Shown: positions 1-8,462, counted from the stretch's first letter. The stretch: DNA of 64,000 nt from CAWJKP01 sp963843465 (GCA_963843465.1 CAWJKP010000007.1:496001-560000); one strand, 5' to 3'. Notes: generated by a model not told the origin, from the letters alone. Numbers and translations: made by a program.

Positions 1-68
1 CCGACTGCGGATGAGATCGCGGGCGGCGGGGAGGGAGTGGAGTAAAACAGGCTTCGGGAGCATGACCT

Positions 69-377
69 ATGCCCATCAGAAAGCCCCAAAAGCGCGGAAA
101 GCGCGCATCGTCAAGCCGTAGTCCTAAGTCCGTAAAGCCCCAAGAGGTTACGGAGCGGCACGGGACGCCGGGTAATTCTAACAAAATTAACGCCGGGCGC
201 AGGCCTCGCGGCGATCCCCGTGGCGACTGCCCCCGCCGTTTCCCGTTGACCACGGGCGACACTTCCGGCCGGCTGGCCGCGGGGGACGAGGACGTCGACC
301 TGCCCTTGTTCACCGTGGCCCCGACGATCAGCGACACGGCGACAGCGGCCCGCCTACAGCCCGGGGTGTTCGCATGA
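69..377 (+). CDS. small basic protein of an integrated element, unknown function
   Basis: A 102-residue ORF with a Lys/Arg/Ser-rich N-terminus. Its segment KSVKPQEVTERHGTPGN is repeated in diverged form in the ORF at 507-725 (KPVKPQEVRERRGNPEN), so the two look like paralogues and selection at the protein level is plausible. The stop codon overlaps the ATG of the next ORF (ATGA at 374-377), which suggests translational coupling. The short basic N-terminus followed by a G-N/T-P motif faintly recalls P27-type phage small terminases, but this is not enough for a call. No family is recognised. Confidence 0.4.
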   Translation: MPIRKPQKRGKRASSSRSPKSVKPQEVTERHGTPGNSNKINAGRRPRGDPRGDCPRRFPLTTGDTSGRLAAGDEDVDLPLFTVAPTISDTATAARLQPGVFA

Positions 378-553
378 TCCCAACCGCCACCACCCGCCAT
401 CCGCACCTGACCGCCGGCCTTGTCCAATCGGCAAGGGCCGCCCGCCTTGCCGGCCAGACGTGGCGGGGCTTCCTGGCGCGAGATAGGCTCTCTGAGGGCC
501 TGAGCGATGGCGAAAAAGGCGGCAAAGGACATTCTGACCGAAAATGGCGCTAA
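374..553 (+). CDS. 59-residue helical small ORF, unknown
   Basis: This short ORF begins at the ATG overlapping the stop of the upstream gene and ends at TAA 551-553. It encodes a predicted helical peptide rich in Ala, Arg and Leu with a Trp in the middle (segment ARAARLAGQTWRGFLARD). The ATGA coupling and amphipathic composition argue for a real gene, but it overlaps the next ORF by about 47 nt and no family is recognised. Confidence 0.3.
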   Translation: MIPTATTRHPHLTAGLVQSARAARLAGQTWRGFLARDRLSEGLSDGEKGGKGHSDRKWR

Positions 554-725
554 GATGGGGCGACCGCTGAAGTTACGCGCCGAGAAGGCCAGCACTCAGA
601 AACGGGAAAAAACTGGAACCAAAACCACTGGGAAGCGTGCTAGCTCTAAGCCCGTTAAGCCGCAAGAGGTTAGGGAAAGGCGCGGGAACCCGGAAAACTT
701 ATCTAAACTTACGGGTTCGCGGTGA
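507..725 (+). CDS. small basic protein, paralogue of the ORF at 69-377
   Basis: A 72-residue ORF with a basic N-terminus (GRPLKLRAEKAS) and a C-terminal half that matches the ORF at 69-377 at the KPQEV-ER-G-P-N positions. It ends soon after the shared motif, so it may be a truncated copy. It lies in the same direction as the other small ORFs of this island. Function is unknown; DNA binding is possible from charge alone but not shown. Confidence 0.4.
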   Translation: MAKKAAKDILTENGAKMGRPLKLRAEKASTQKREKTGTKTTGKRASSKPVKPQEVRERRGNPENLSKLTGSR

Positions 726-801
726 TCGCCTGGCCAGGGTGAATCAGTCGAAACGAAGAGAAACGAACAGCCGAGCCAACCGAAAGAGGAGAAAACACAC
801 A

Positions 802-1050
802 ATGACCGCGTTGACGGTTGTCAGTCACGATGCCGGCTACGTTTTGGACATGAAGGGGGCGGACTTGGGTGCCTTGACGTTCGCTCAATTCGACACGCTT
901 TGTATGCACGGAGTGAGCGGATTCGGGTGCTTCATTTCCGACCCAGAAAACCCCATCCTGAAGAAGTTCATTGAGCATCGCGCCAAGCCCGATACTCTGG
1001 CATTGTCATCCGCTGAGATTCCCGGTAAATCCACGCCGGAGGTTCGGTAG
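802..1050 (+). CDS. 82-residue hypothetical protein
   Basis: The start is chosen for a strong purine-rich ribosome binding site (AAAGAGGAGAAAA at 783-795) about 6 nt before the ATG. A longer in-frame start at 637 runs through the previous gene and is rejected. The product is a mixed alpha/beta sequence with no recognised motif, signal peptide or membrane segment. Its last 83 nt overlap the convergent ORF at 968-1222, so at least one of the two boundaries is probably wrong. Confidence 0.4.
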   Translation: MTALTVVSHDAGYVLDMKGADLGALTFAQFDTLCMHGVSGFGCFISDPENPILKKFIEHRAKPDTLALSSAEIPGKSTPEVR

Positions 1051-1222
1051 AGTCGTCTACGCGATCCAGTTTGTAAAGCGATACGTTCGGATCGCTGCCT
1101 TGGTGTTGCTCGTCAGCTACCGTTGACTTGATCCGGTGGCCGAGAGGCTCTGGGGATGTGACATCAATTTCTTCTCTAGCGCCATCGGCTGGCCCGCCAA
1201 TGTATACCAAGACTCGTTTCAT
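968..1222 (-). CDS. 84-residue hypothetical protein with an IGGPADG motif
   Basis: The product begins MKRVLVYIGGPADG and ends with an aromatic segment (EPPAWIYRES). The pattern of a G-G-P-x-D-G start followed by an aromatic segment resembles small phage or island proteins seen in planctomycetes and actinobacteria; this is from memory, not a search. The ATG at 1222 is preferred over one five codons upstream because the conserved-looking segment starts there. It overlaps the convergent ORF at 802-1050. Confidence 0.4.
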   Translation of the reverse strand: MKRVLVYIGGPADGAREEIDVTSPEPLGHRIKSTVADEQHQGSDPNVSLYKLDRVDDSTEPPAWIYRESQRMTMPEYRAWRDAQ

Positions 1223-1651
1223 TTCAGGCGACCCCAAGGGGAAAGTAGGTTGAGAGTGTTCCTTATGGCATCATCGTCTCTGCCGTCCCGTGTGCTTTAG
1301 CTGAGTGCAAGCATGACCACCGCGAAGACCAGGCCGGCGAAGACTGCGCCGGCCGTCAACCTAGCTGTACACCGCGGAGGCCCCGCGGTGGTCCGCTTGG
1401 AAGCCGGCCCGACCACCGTGGCCAGCACGGTTGACGACGCCACGGCCGCAACTGAGTTCGCCGAGCCCGCCGGCATGATCGACGACGAAAAAACAATAGC
1501 ACGGCGGCATCCGGGCTGGCCGCCGGTCCTTGTCACCCCCAACCGCGATGACCAGGCAGCGGCGGAAGGCAGCGGGCAACTTGACCCTGCTGGGCGCCGA
1601 GGGTTAGGATCACCACCGTTGGTTGCACGTAGCTCCACAAGGGGGTGGGCC
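1223..1651. other. 429-nt spacer with no convincing gene
   Basis: An open frame continues upstream of the next CDS through this stretch (from 1313), and a minus-strand frame covers 1297-1653. Neither has a recognisable domain. The family-like N-terminus of the downstream protein starts at 1652, so I treat this as spacer. Confidence 0.4.
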
Positions 1652-4242
1652 ATGTCCGAGACGTTCGACCCGTACTATAAATGGCTGGGGATTCGGCCGG
1701 AGGAACAACCACCCGACCATTACCGCCTACTCGGAATCGGCAAATTCGAGAACGACCTGGACGTAATTGCCAATGCCGCCGACCAGCGGATGGCCCACTT
1801 GCAGACGTTCCAGAACAGCAAACACGCCGCGGAGTCACAGCGGCTTCTGAACGAGGTGGCACTGGCGAGGGTCTGCCTGCTGAACCCGGAGAAGAGGACC
1901 GCGCATGACCAGCGGCTCCGCCAAAAGCTCCAGTCCAGTAGCGTGACGGGCCGATTGATCGCCCCCAAGCCTGGACTACCGCCCGTCGTAGTTACGCCTG
2001 TGCCTGTGCAGCAGGACTTGCCTTCGGGGCAACAGGGAGCACACGGCGACCTCTACCGCAGCGTTGAGGTTCCTTTCACGGCCCTTCCGAAGCCGCCCTC
2101 GGTCCCACAAACTCTTAGCGGGCACTCAACCCCACCACCACCGCCGCCCGTATCTAACGGGCACGTATACCGCTCCGAGGTCGATTCCTTTGATCTGGCA
2201 AAGTTGGTACATGCACCAAAATCTAGGAGGAAGTCGCAGCCCAAGCCTAATGCGCTCATGGGTGCGGCGGTCCTGATCGCGGTGGTGGTCGGATGCGCGG
2301 CGCTTTGGTGGGCGATGGAGCGTGGCGGCACGCTCGACGGGCGACCCGCGACGAATGACGTGGAACCGTCAGCCTCCGCAACACCCGGCGAGTCGAGCCA
2401 GGATCGCCAGGAGGATGCCCGCCAGGTGCAGAGGCTCAAGCAGCAAGAGGCCCGGCGACGGGAGGTGGCCAGGGCCGACCAAGAGCGGCAGCGGGAGACG
2501 GCCGAGGCCGCCCAGCGTACCGCGATAAGTTCGCCGGCGTCGCAGCCGCCGATCAAGCCCGTGCCCGAAGCCGAGGCGACCGCCCCGCTAACGGAAATTG
2601 GATCGGGAGAGAAGTTCTTCGATGCCTCCAAAAAGCCGGCCGTGGGCAAGAACGTCAGCGTCGCGGTGACGTCGGCGAAACTGGGAAGGTTCATTCAGGT
2701 TTCCAGGTCCAAGCGCATCGAGGGCATGAAGGTGACCCTGCAAATCACCAACAATATCGAAAATCGGCGGCTCAAGTGCCAGTGGCTGGCCCTGAGTCAG
2801 GCCCCGCCGGATTCGATGCTCGTCGATAGCTTCGATCAGCCCAACGCGTACGCGCTCAAGAAGATTGTCCCTAAGTCGGAAGACGCGATTGATCCGAAAC
2901 ATTCCTTGGACGTGGATCTGATCTTTGAGAAACCCATCAAGACGGCCAAGTACGTACATCTGAAGCTGCCCGGGACGATCTTCAATGAGCCGGACCCCGT
3001 CAGGATCGAGATTCCCAAAGACATGATCAAGCCGGCCGACGAGGAGGAAAAAGAAAGCGTTTTGGCCGAGGAAACTCAGCGCGTGGCGGCGGGGGGCGCG
3101 GACGACTGGCAGGCGCAACCCTTGGGGGGCCGATGGATCGACCTGTTGGCAGCCGTGGACCCGATCCGCAACCGGGTCGATGGTGAATGGAGAAGAGATG
3201 GTGGCGCGCTGGTGCTGGACAGGGGATGGGGCCGGATGATGCTCCCGGCGTTCGCACCGGGCGACTATGACCTTGAGATTGAGTTTACGCGTGCCAGCGG
3301 AATTGACGCGGTCTTCGCAATACTTCCGGTCGGATGGGCGCCTGCGACATCATCTTCGATAGCCGTGGCGACGCATCGAGGAGAGGTCTCGAATGCGTCG
3401 ATTTTCGACAGGCCGACGCCAAGGCAACGAAGTTGGCGCCTGCGCCCATCGTCAACGGGCGAAAACACGTTGTCGGCATCCGCGTGCGGACCAGCGACCA
3501 TAAGGCCCGTGTTGTGGTGTACTTCGACGGGACAGAGTACCTGCATTGGCTTGGCGACGCGGATCTCCTTCTTCCTGGCATTGGCATACCCGAGCCTTTC
3601 TGTATCGGTTTGGGCGCATCCCAAGTCACGACGTTTCACGCGGCGAGGCTCCGGCTGAACGTTGCCAGCCTGCGCGGCACGCTGGACCCGAGGATGCGAC
3701 CGGAAATGCGGGGAAGTATTGCTCCGCCCCTACTCCACGTAATCGTCTCGAAGGCGTGCGTCGTCTCGAAGGCGAGCTACGGGTCGCGGGACGTGACCCG
3801 ACTTCTCCAGTGGCGGCTGGCGAGAGACCCTTTCGCACCAGTTCAGGCCGACAACGACCTGATGAGCGATCCAAGCGTCGGGTGGCGAAAGACGCTCAGC
3901 GTTACATATCGAATGGGGAATGTCGAGAAGGGCATCGCACTTCAGGAGTGGGATGTCAGCACGGTGCCTGCCGTACCGCGGGAAGGGATACTCGTGGCTG
4001 GGGCAAGCAAGACCTTTAAGATCCTTGCCGCACGGTACGGTGCGGGCCTCCGCTGGATGGATGTCACGAATGTCATACGCCGATTGATTACCGACCCGGC
4101 GCGACCTATTGAATTCACTTCAACTCAAGCCGGCCGCGACCCTCGCGCTGGCGCTGACAAATCAATCGTCGTTTGGTTTGACTATCGGGGTAGACGGTTC
4201 GCCCGCATATTCAAAGAAGGGAAATGGTCATTGCTGCCGTGA
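1652..4242 (+). CDS. J-domain-like membrane protein with coiled coil and lectin-like domain (frameshifted)
   Basis: The N-terminus (DPYYKWLGIRPEEQPPDHY, then YRLLGI and a four-helix segment ending NPEKRTAHDQ) is the planctomycete J-domain-like module also found beside Ser/Thr kinase domains; it lacks a clear HPD. A Pro-rich stretch, one membrane helix (ALMGAAVLIAVVVGCAALWW), a Gln/Arg-rich coiled coil and a beta-sandwich-like region follow. The next domain is interrupted: its first half ends near GIDAVFAILPVG in frame 2, and the continuation starts near ACDIIFDSRGD in frame 1, with one base apparently missing around 3332-3340. The C-terminus has two repeats with the pattern YG-x-DVT, possibly DUF3395-like. 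Start 1652 is taken where family similarity begins. Function is unknown; a membrane-anchored scaffold is an inference. Confidence 0.6.
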
Positions 4243-4366
4243 AACCCCTACAGAAGCAGGTCGGTTTCAACCCTGGCTGATTCCGCCGCTTGTACACAGA
4301 CGGTCGTTTGTGGACAGACCCGCCGATACCCGGAGAAAAAATCCACGAATTCTTGCCGACAACCCC

Positions 4367-4394
4367 TTGACCACATCATACCTAATGGTATGAT
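4367..4394 (+). promoter_or_regulatory. sigma70-like promoter with overlapping palindromic operator
   Basis: TTGACC at 4367-4372 and TATGAT at 4389-4394 are separated by 16 nt and lie about 45 nt upstream of the serine recombinase start. A perfect inverted repeat, ATCATACC (4375-4382), TAAT, GGTATGAT (4387-4394), covers the spacer and the -10 box. A repressor bound here would block polymerase. The HTH protein encoded in the same operon (5201-5452) is the obvious candidate, by inference only. Confidence 0.6.
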
Positions 4395-4438
4395 TAAGTC
4401 GGTGGGCAAGGGCGGAGGGGTGAAAGGGAAGGCGAGCC

Positions 4439-5122
4439 ATGAAAGTTATCGGATACATCCGGGTCTCGACGGAGGAGCAGGCGTCGGACGGAGTGAGCTT
4501 GGCGAGCCAGCGAGAGAAGATCGAAGGGTACGCCAAGCTGTACGACCTGGAGCTTATCGGCATCATCGAAGACGCCGGCCAATCCGGGAAGACGCTGGAC
4601 CGGCCCGGCTTGCAAGAGGCCCTGGCAATGGTCCGCAAGGGCAAGGTCGGTGGGTTGGTAATCGCCAAGCTGGACCGCCTTTCCCGTTCGGTTGTCGATT
4701 GGAACACCCTCATTGACGGTTTCTTTGGCGAGCGGGCCGGCAAGCAACTCTTCAGTGTGGCCGATAGCATCGACACCCGCACGGCCGCCGGCCGGCTGGT
4801 CTTGAACGTGCTAATGAGCGTGGCCCAGTGGGAGCGGGAGACCATCGGCGAGCGGACCAAGGACGCCTTGCAGCACAAGATTCGCAAAGGCGAGCGTTGC
4901 GGGAAGGTGCGTTTCGGCTACGCCCTGGCCGACGATGGCAAGACCCTTCTCCCCGTGCCGGCGGAACAAGAGGCTATCGCCCTCATCCGCCGGTTGAAGG
5001 CCGAGGGCCAGACCCTACGGGACGTTGCGGCGGAACTGACCCGCCGCGGCATTCTCACCAAAGAAGGACACACCCGATGGACCCACACAGCGGTGGCAAG
5101 GATTCTCGAAAGGGCCGCGTGA
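4439..5122 (+). CDS. serine recombinase (resolvase/invertase family)
   Basis: The 227-residue protein has the catalytic N-terminal domain of serine recombinases: IGYIRVSTEEQ with nucleophile Ser10, the segment LVIAKLDRLSRS with conserved Asp and Arg residues, and GRLVLNVLMSVAQWERETIGER leading into the long E helix. The C-terminal ~60 residues (EQEAIALIRRLKAEGQTLRDVAAEL) form a helix-turn-helix as in resolvases. It is too short to be a large serine integrase. It is the first gene of a tight operon with a second, tyrosine-type recombinase at the end of an element in tRNA-Leu. It may resolve co-integrates, invert a segment or aid excision. Confidence 0.93.
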   Translation: MKVIGYIRVSTEEQASDGVSLASQREKIEGYAKLYDLELIGIIEDAGQSGKTLDRPGLQEALAMVRKGKVGGLVIAKLDRLSRSVVDWNTLIDGFFGERAGKQLFSVADSIDTRTAAGRLVLNVLMSVAQWERETIGERTKDALQHKIRKGERCGKVRFGYALADDGKTLLPVPAEQEAIALIRRLKAEGQTLRDVAAELTRRGILTKEGHTRWTHTAVARILERAA

Positions 5123-5286
5123 AGGCCCTCTACGATCGCCTGGCCGCGATTCTGAAGGGGCTACCGCCCGATCGACTGGAAACACTCGAGGAACATTTGA
5201 ATGAGCAAGGCGAAGGCCCAGAGGCCCTACCGTCCCCTGGCGGGCCAACTACGGGCGATGATCGAACAAAGCGGAATGAACACTAA
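5119..5286 (+). CDS. 55-residue small ORF coupled to the recombinase
   Basis: A GTG start overlaps the recombinase stop (GTGA at 5119-5122). The product starts with an amphipathic helix-like segment (KALYDRLAAILKGLPPDRL) followed by a disordered charged tail, and its 3' end overlaps the next gene by 86 nt. Length and position would suit a recombination directionality factor or an antirepressor, but no motif supports a specific role. Confidence 0.45.
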   Translation: MKALYDRLAAILKGLPPDRLETLEEHLNEQGEGPEALPSPGGPTTGDDRTKRNEH

Positions 5287-5452
5287 CGCTGTGGCCGTGG
5301 CCGTGGGGATACCCCAGCCCGTGCTACATCGGTTTGTGACCGGGGACCGGGAGAATATCCGGCTCGATACGGCGGACAAACTGGCCGAGTTTTTCGGCGT
5401 GGAGTTGCGGCCAGCCCGCAAGCCGGCAAAGCGCACCAAAACCAAAACCTGA
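5201..5452 (+). CDS. Cro/C1-type HTH regulator or excisionase-like protein
   Basis: The 83-residue protein contains a Cro/C1-type helix-turn-helix: AMIEQSGMNTNAVAVAVGI, then QPVLHRFVTGDRENIRLDT and LAEFFGVEL, followed by a Lys/Arg-rich tail. A GAGGA sequence lies about 9 nt before the ATG. It sits between the two recombinases and is the likely binder of the palindromic operator at 4375-4394, acting as autorepressor or lysogeny-type switch. That link is inferred from position. Confidence 0.75.
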   Translation: MSKAKAQRPYRPLAGQLRAMIEQSGMNTNAVAVAVGIPQPVLHRFVTGDRENIRLDTADKLAEFFGVELRPARKPAKRTKTKT

Positions 5453-5468
5453 ACGCAAAGGATTACCC

Positions 5469-6680
5469 ATGTCCGATTCAACCCGCGTTTCCGTTTGCTC
5501 TTGGGGCCCCGGGCGTTGCTTGACGTTGACCTGGACCGATCCGATCAGCGGCAAGCGGAAGACCCGATCAGCAAAGACCCTCGATTGGCGAATTGCCGAG
5601 CGGTTGGGCGGCGAACTGGAAAAGGAACTGGAATCGGGCTGTACCTCCCCGTCCCGAATCACGTTTGACGAGTTCCTGGCCCGCTACTCGGAAGAGAAGT
5701 TGGACACCCTCGCACAGGCCAGCAAGCAATCCTCGTTGTCGTCCCTTCGGCACCTGAAGCGGGTTCTTGGCGTCCAGTACCTCGGGAAGCTTACCCCGGC
5801 GGGGATCAGTCAGTTTGCCACGAAACTCCGGCAAGCGGGAATGAGGGACACGACCATTGCCCACCACCTACGCCACGTCAAGGCGGCCCTCCGGTGGGCA
5901 GGCCGGCAAGGGCTGTTGGTCAAGGTGCCCGCCATCGAAATGCCCAAGCGGGCCAAAGGCCAGACCCTCGCACGTTCCCGGGCTATCACCACGGAGGAAT
6001 ACGAGCGGATGGCAGCGGCGATTCCCAGGGTACGCCCCAAGGACTCCGGCCAGTGGGCCCGGTTTATCGAGGGGCTATGGTTGTCGGGCTTGCGGCGGAG
6101 TGAGGCCCTGGCGTTGACGTGGGACCAGGACGGGGCCTTTTGCGTCTGCCTGGCGGAGAAGCGGCCCGTATTCATCATCCGGGCGGAAGGGCAGAAGAGC
6201 GGCAAGGCGGAGACCTGCCCCATTGCTCCCGACTTCGGGGCTTGGCTGTTGGCAGTCCCACCGGAAGAGAGGCAAGGCCCCGTGTTTCGGTTGCCGAGTC
6301 TCCAAGCCGGCTTGCCGATCACTCCGAACCGCGTGGGGAAGATTGTCGAGAGGATCAGCAAGAAGGCCGGCGTGAAAGTCGGCACCCGGACGAAGCGGGA
6401 CCGCAAGACGGGCAAGACAACCGAAGTCCCCATGTTCGCCGGTTGCCATTCCCTCCGGCGTGGCTTCGGTTCCAAGTGGGCCCGCAAGGTGCCGACTGCC
6501 ATCCTGAAGCGGATGATGCGTCATAGCTCGATTGCCACCACGGAAGGGTACTACGTTCACTTGAACGCGGCCGATGTTTCAGACGAGTTGTGGGAGAAGT
6601 ACGGCCCGGGCGACGGCAACGATTCGGGCCAGTTGCAACAATCCAGCAACACGCCCCCCGCCAAGAGTACCGCCCCGTGA
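5469..6680 (+). CDS. int: tyrosine recombinase / integrase of the element
   Basis: The 403-residue phage-type integrase has an N-terminal arm-binding region, a core-binding SAM-like domain (about residues 65-150) and a catalytic domain with the expected residues: Arg209 in LSGLRRSEAL, Lys243 in QKSGK, His327 and Arg330 in CHSLRRGF, His352 in MMRHSS and the nucleophile Tyr362 in EGYYVHL. The gene ends 34 nt before the 3' end of a tRNA-Leu gene, the classic arrangement for an element integrated at a tRNA 3' end. It follows the HTH gene by 16 nt, so it is probably co-transcribed with it. Confidence 0.93.
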   Translation: MSDSTRVSVCSWGPGRCLTLTWTDPISGKRKTRSAKTLDWRIAERLGGELEKELESGCTSPSRITFDEFLARYSEEKLDTLAQASKQSSLSSLRHLKRVLGVQYLGKLTPAGISQFATKLRQAGMRDTTIAHHLRHVKAALRWAGRQGLLVKVPAIEMPKRAKGQTLARSRAITTEEYERMAAAIPRVRPKDSGQWARFIEGLWLSGLRRSEALALTWDQDGAFCVCLAEKRPVFIIRAEGQKSGKAETCPIAPDFGAWLLAVPPEERQGPVFRLPSLQAGLPITPNRVGKIVERISKKAGVKVGTRTKRDRKTGKTTEVPMFAGCHSLRRGFGSKWARKVPTAILKRMMRHSSIATTEGYYVHLNAADVSDELWEKYGPGDGNDSGQLQQSSNTPPAKSTAP

Positions 6681-6714
6681 AAAGAACGCTTGCCGTAAGT
6701 CGTTGTGGGGCAAG

Positions 6715-6800
6715 TAGCCGAGGCGGGACTCGAACCCGCACGTCCCTAACGGGACTTGGGATTTTAAGTCCCATGCGTCTGCCAATTCCGCCACTCGGCC
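6715..6800 (-). tRNA. tRNA-Leu (anticodon UAA)
   Basis: On the minus strand an 86-nt cloverleaf can be drawn: a 7-bp acceptor stem (GGCCGAG with CUCGGCU, one G-U pair), a D arm with GGAAUUGGCAGACGC, anticodon loop CUUAAAA giving UAA, a long class II variable arm (GUCCCGUUAGGGAC) and a T arm with GCGGGUUCGAGUCCCGC. The discriminator is A73 at 6715; CCA is not encoded. Its 3' end faces the integrase gene, so the T arm and acceptor region are the likely attachment core. Confidence 0.96.
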
Positions 6801-6860
6801 GTGGGGGAGCCCGGGGACTCGCCGGTGCATTATACTATAACGCGGGGGGCCAAGAACGAC

Positions 6861-6920
6861 ACTAGCCCGAAGCCCAAGCGAGGGACGTAACCCGGTCCCT
6901 CGCTTGCGCTTCGGGCTAGT
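6861..6920. repeat. palindromic repeat, CGAAGC-AAGCGAGGG family
   Basis: A 26-bp inverted repeat with one mismatch around an 8-nt loop (arms 6861-6886 and 6895-6920). Related hairpins lie at 10301-10349 and 26523-26583, and a half copy is at 35217-35238. A bidirectional terminator or REP-like role is likely. Confidence 0.85.
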
Positions 6921-6958
6921 GTGGATCGCCTAACTTTTGGAAAAAGGGCCCCCTGACC

Positions 6959-7663
6959 ATGCCAACACCCCTCCCCGTCGCCCCCGCGTGCGGCTTCGGC
7001 CGGATCGCCTTGATCGCTTCGTTTCTGCTGGGAATCCATGCCATGTCTGATCCTCAACCCGATGCGGCTGCCCAAGATCCCCATTCCGCTCCCGCCTCTG
7101 CCGAGCCCGGCAAGAAGCTGGAGACGGCCACTTTCGGCGAAGGCTGCTTCTGGTGTACGGAGGCCGTCTTCCAGCGGCTCAAGGGGGTCCAAAGCGTGGT
7201 CTCCGGCTACAGCGGCGGACAAGTCGCCCATCCGACTTACGAACAAGTCTGCACGGGCGCCACAGGACATGCTGAATCCGTGCAGATTACCTTCGACCCA
7301 AAGCAGATCTCCTACGCGGAGCTGCTGAAGGTCTTCTGGAAGACGCACGATCCCACCACGCTCAACCGCCAGGGAAACGACCACGGCACGCAGTACCGGT
7401 CCGTGATCTTCTACCACAATGACCAGCAGCGGAAGCTGGCCGAGGAGTCCAAGCGGCGGCTGGACGCTTCCGGCGCGCTGGGCGGCCCGATCGTCACCCA
7501 GATCGTGCCTTACAAGGAATTCTTCTCCGCGGAAAACTACCACCAAGACTATTTCAACCTCCACGGGCGGCAGCCCTACTGCACGATGGTGATCCGTCCC
7601 AAGGTGGAGAAGTTTGAGAAGGCGTTCGCGGACCAGCTCAAGGATGCCCCGCGGGACAAGTGA
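6959..7663 (+). CDS. msrA: peptide-methionine (S)-S-oxide reductase, exported
   Basis: The product reduces methionine-S-sulfoxide in oxidised proteins. It carries the MsrA signature GEGCFWCTE with catalytic Cys63, and further conserved segments GYSGG, HAESVQITFDP, FWKTHDPTTLNRQGND-GTQYRS and FSAENYHQDY. An N-terminal hydrophobic segment (RIALIASFLLGI) and a Pro/Ala-rich linker before the catalytic domain suggest export and action in the periplasm. No MsrB domain is fused. It stands alone, downstream of a palindromic terminator-like repeat. Confidence 0.95.
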   Translation: MPTPLPVAPACGFGRIALIASFLLGIHAMSDPQPDAAAQDPHSAPASAEPGKKLETATFGEGCFWCTEAVFQRLKGVQSVVSGYSGGQVAHPTYEQVCTGATGHAESVQITFDPKQISYAELLKVFWKTHDPTTLNRQGNDHGTQYRSVIFYHNDQQRKLAEESKRRLDASGALGGPIVTQIVPYKEFFSAENYHQDYFNLHGRQPYCTMVIRPKVEKFEKAFADQLKDAPRDK

Positions 7664-7695
7664 TGACACGGCAAGCATGCACCGCAGGGCGCTCC

Positions 7696-7774
7696 ATGTA
7701 GCAGGCACACGCCGTGTGCCGCCCGCGGACTCCGCCCCCTGGGGTGTACGGCACACGGCGTGTGCCTGCTACAT
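7696..7774. repeat. palindromic repeat, GTAGCAGGCACAC family
   Basis: A perfect 26-bp inverted repeat (7696-7721 and 7749-7774) with a 27-nt loop follows msrA. A related copy with 29-bp arms is at 25456-25533. It could end msrA transcription. Confidence 0.85.
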
Positions 7775-7970
7775 TCGCAGCTAAAGCCTTGGTATCGCCG
7801 GATTGTTTGTCTCCGCCGAGGGCCGTTCTGCAAATTAGTAGGAGGAGATTGCCGCCGTGGACATTACCCCCCCGTCCGGCTGGAATTTCCCGCTCCGCCG
7901 TGATGTCTACCCTTGAAAGGGGTGCGCGGTGGGGAGCTGTGCATCAACCGTTTCTCCTGGAGAATCCACG

Positions 7971-8453
7971 ATGAGGACTGTGCGCGTACTATTGATTCTG
8001 GCTGCGGCGCTGTTGATCGCCCGCCCCCTGTTCGCCCAAGACCAGCCCCAACCGAAGCCTCGCGGTGACCGCGCGGGCCGCGGCGGGTTCCTCGGCGAGA
8101 GGCTGATGAAGGAACTGAACCTGACCGACGAGCAGAAGGCCAAGATCAAGGACATCAGGGCTAAGTACGGCATGGATTCCGTGCTCACCGACGAGCAGAA
8201 GAAGGCCCGGACCGACGCCGTCGACGCCGCCAAGAAGGACGGCAAGAAGGGCCGCGACCTGTTCAAAGCCGCCGCCGACGCCGTCAAACTCACCGACGAG
8301 CAGAAGGCAAAGGTCAAGGAAAACGCCAAGACCATGATGGACGAGGTCAAGAAGATCCTCACCGACGAGCAGAAGGAAAAGCTCAAGAGCGCCATGAAAG
8401 AGCGCCGCGAGCGCAGGTCGGGCGAAGCGCCGAAAGCTGACGCGTCGAAATAA
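7971..8453 (+). CDS. secreted LTDEQK-repeat protein (Spy/LTxxQ-like)
   Basis: The 160-residue product has a signal peptide (RVLLILAAALLIARPLFAQ) and four copies of LTDEQK, three of them followed by lysine-rich helices. This resembles the LTxxQ repeat of Spy/CpxP periplasmic chaperones and is common among planctomycete secreted proteins. The ATG at 7971 with a GGAGA site is preferred over the one at 7929, because the signal peptide starts there. Periplasmic chaperone or metal-stress roles are guesses from the repeat alone. Confidence 0.8.
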   Translation: MRTVRVLLILAAALLIARPLFAQDQPQPKPRGDRAGRGGFLGERLMKELNLTDEQKAKIKDIRAKYGMDSVLTDEQKKARTDAVDAAKKDGKKGRDLFKAAADAVKLTDEQKAKVKENAKTMMDEVKKILTDEQKEKLKSAMKERRERRSGEAPKADASK

Positions 8454-8462
8454 GCCGTTCGC

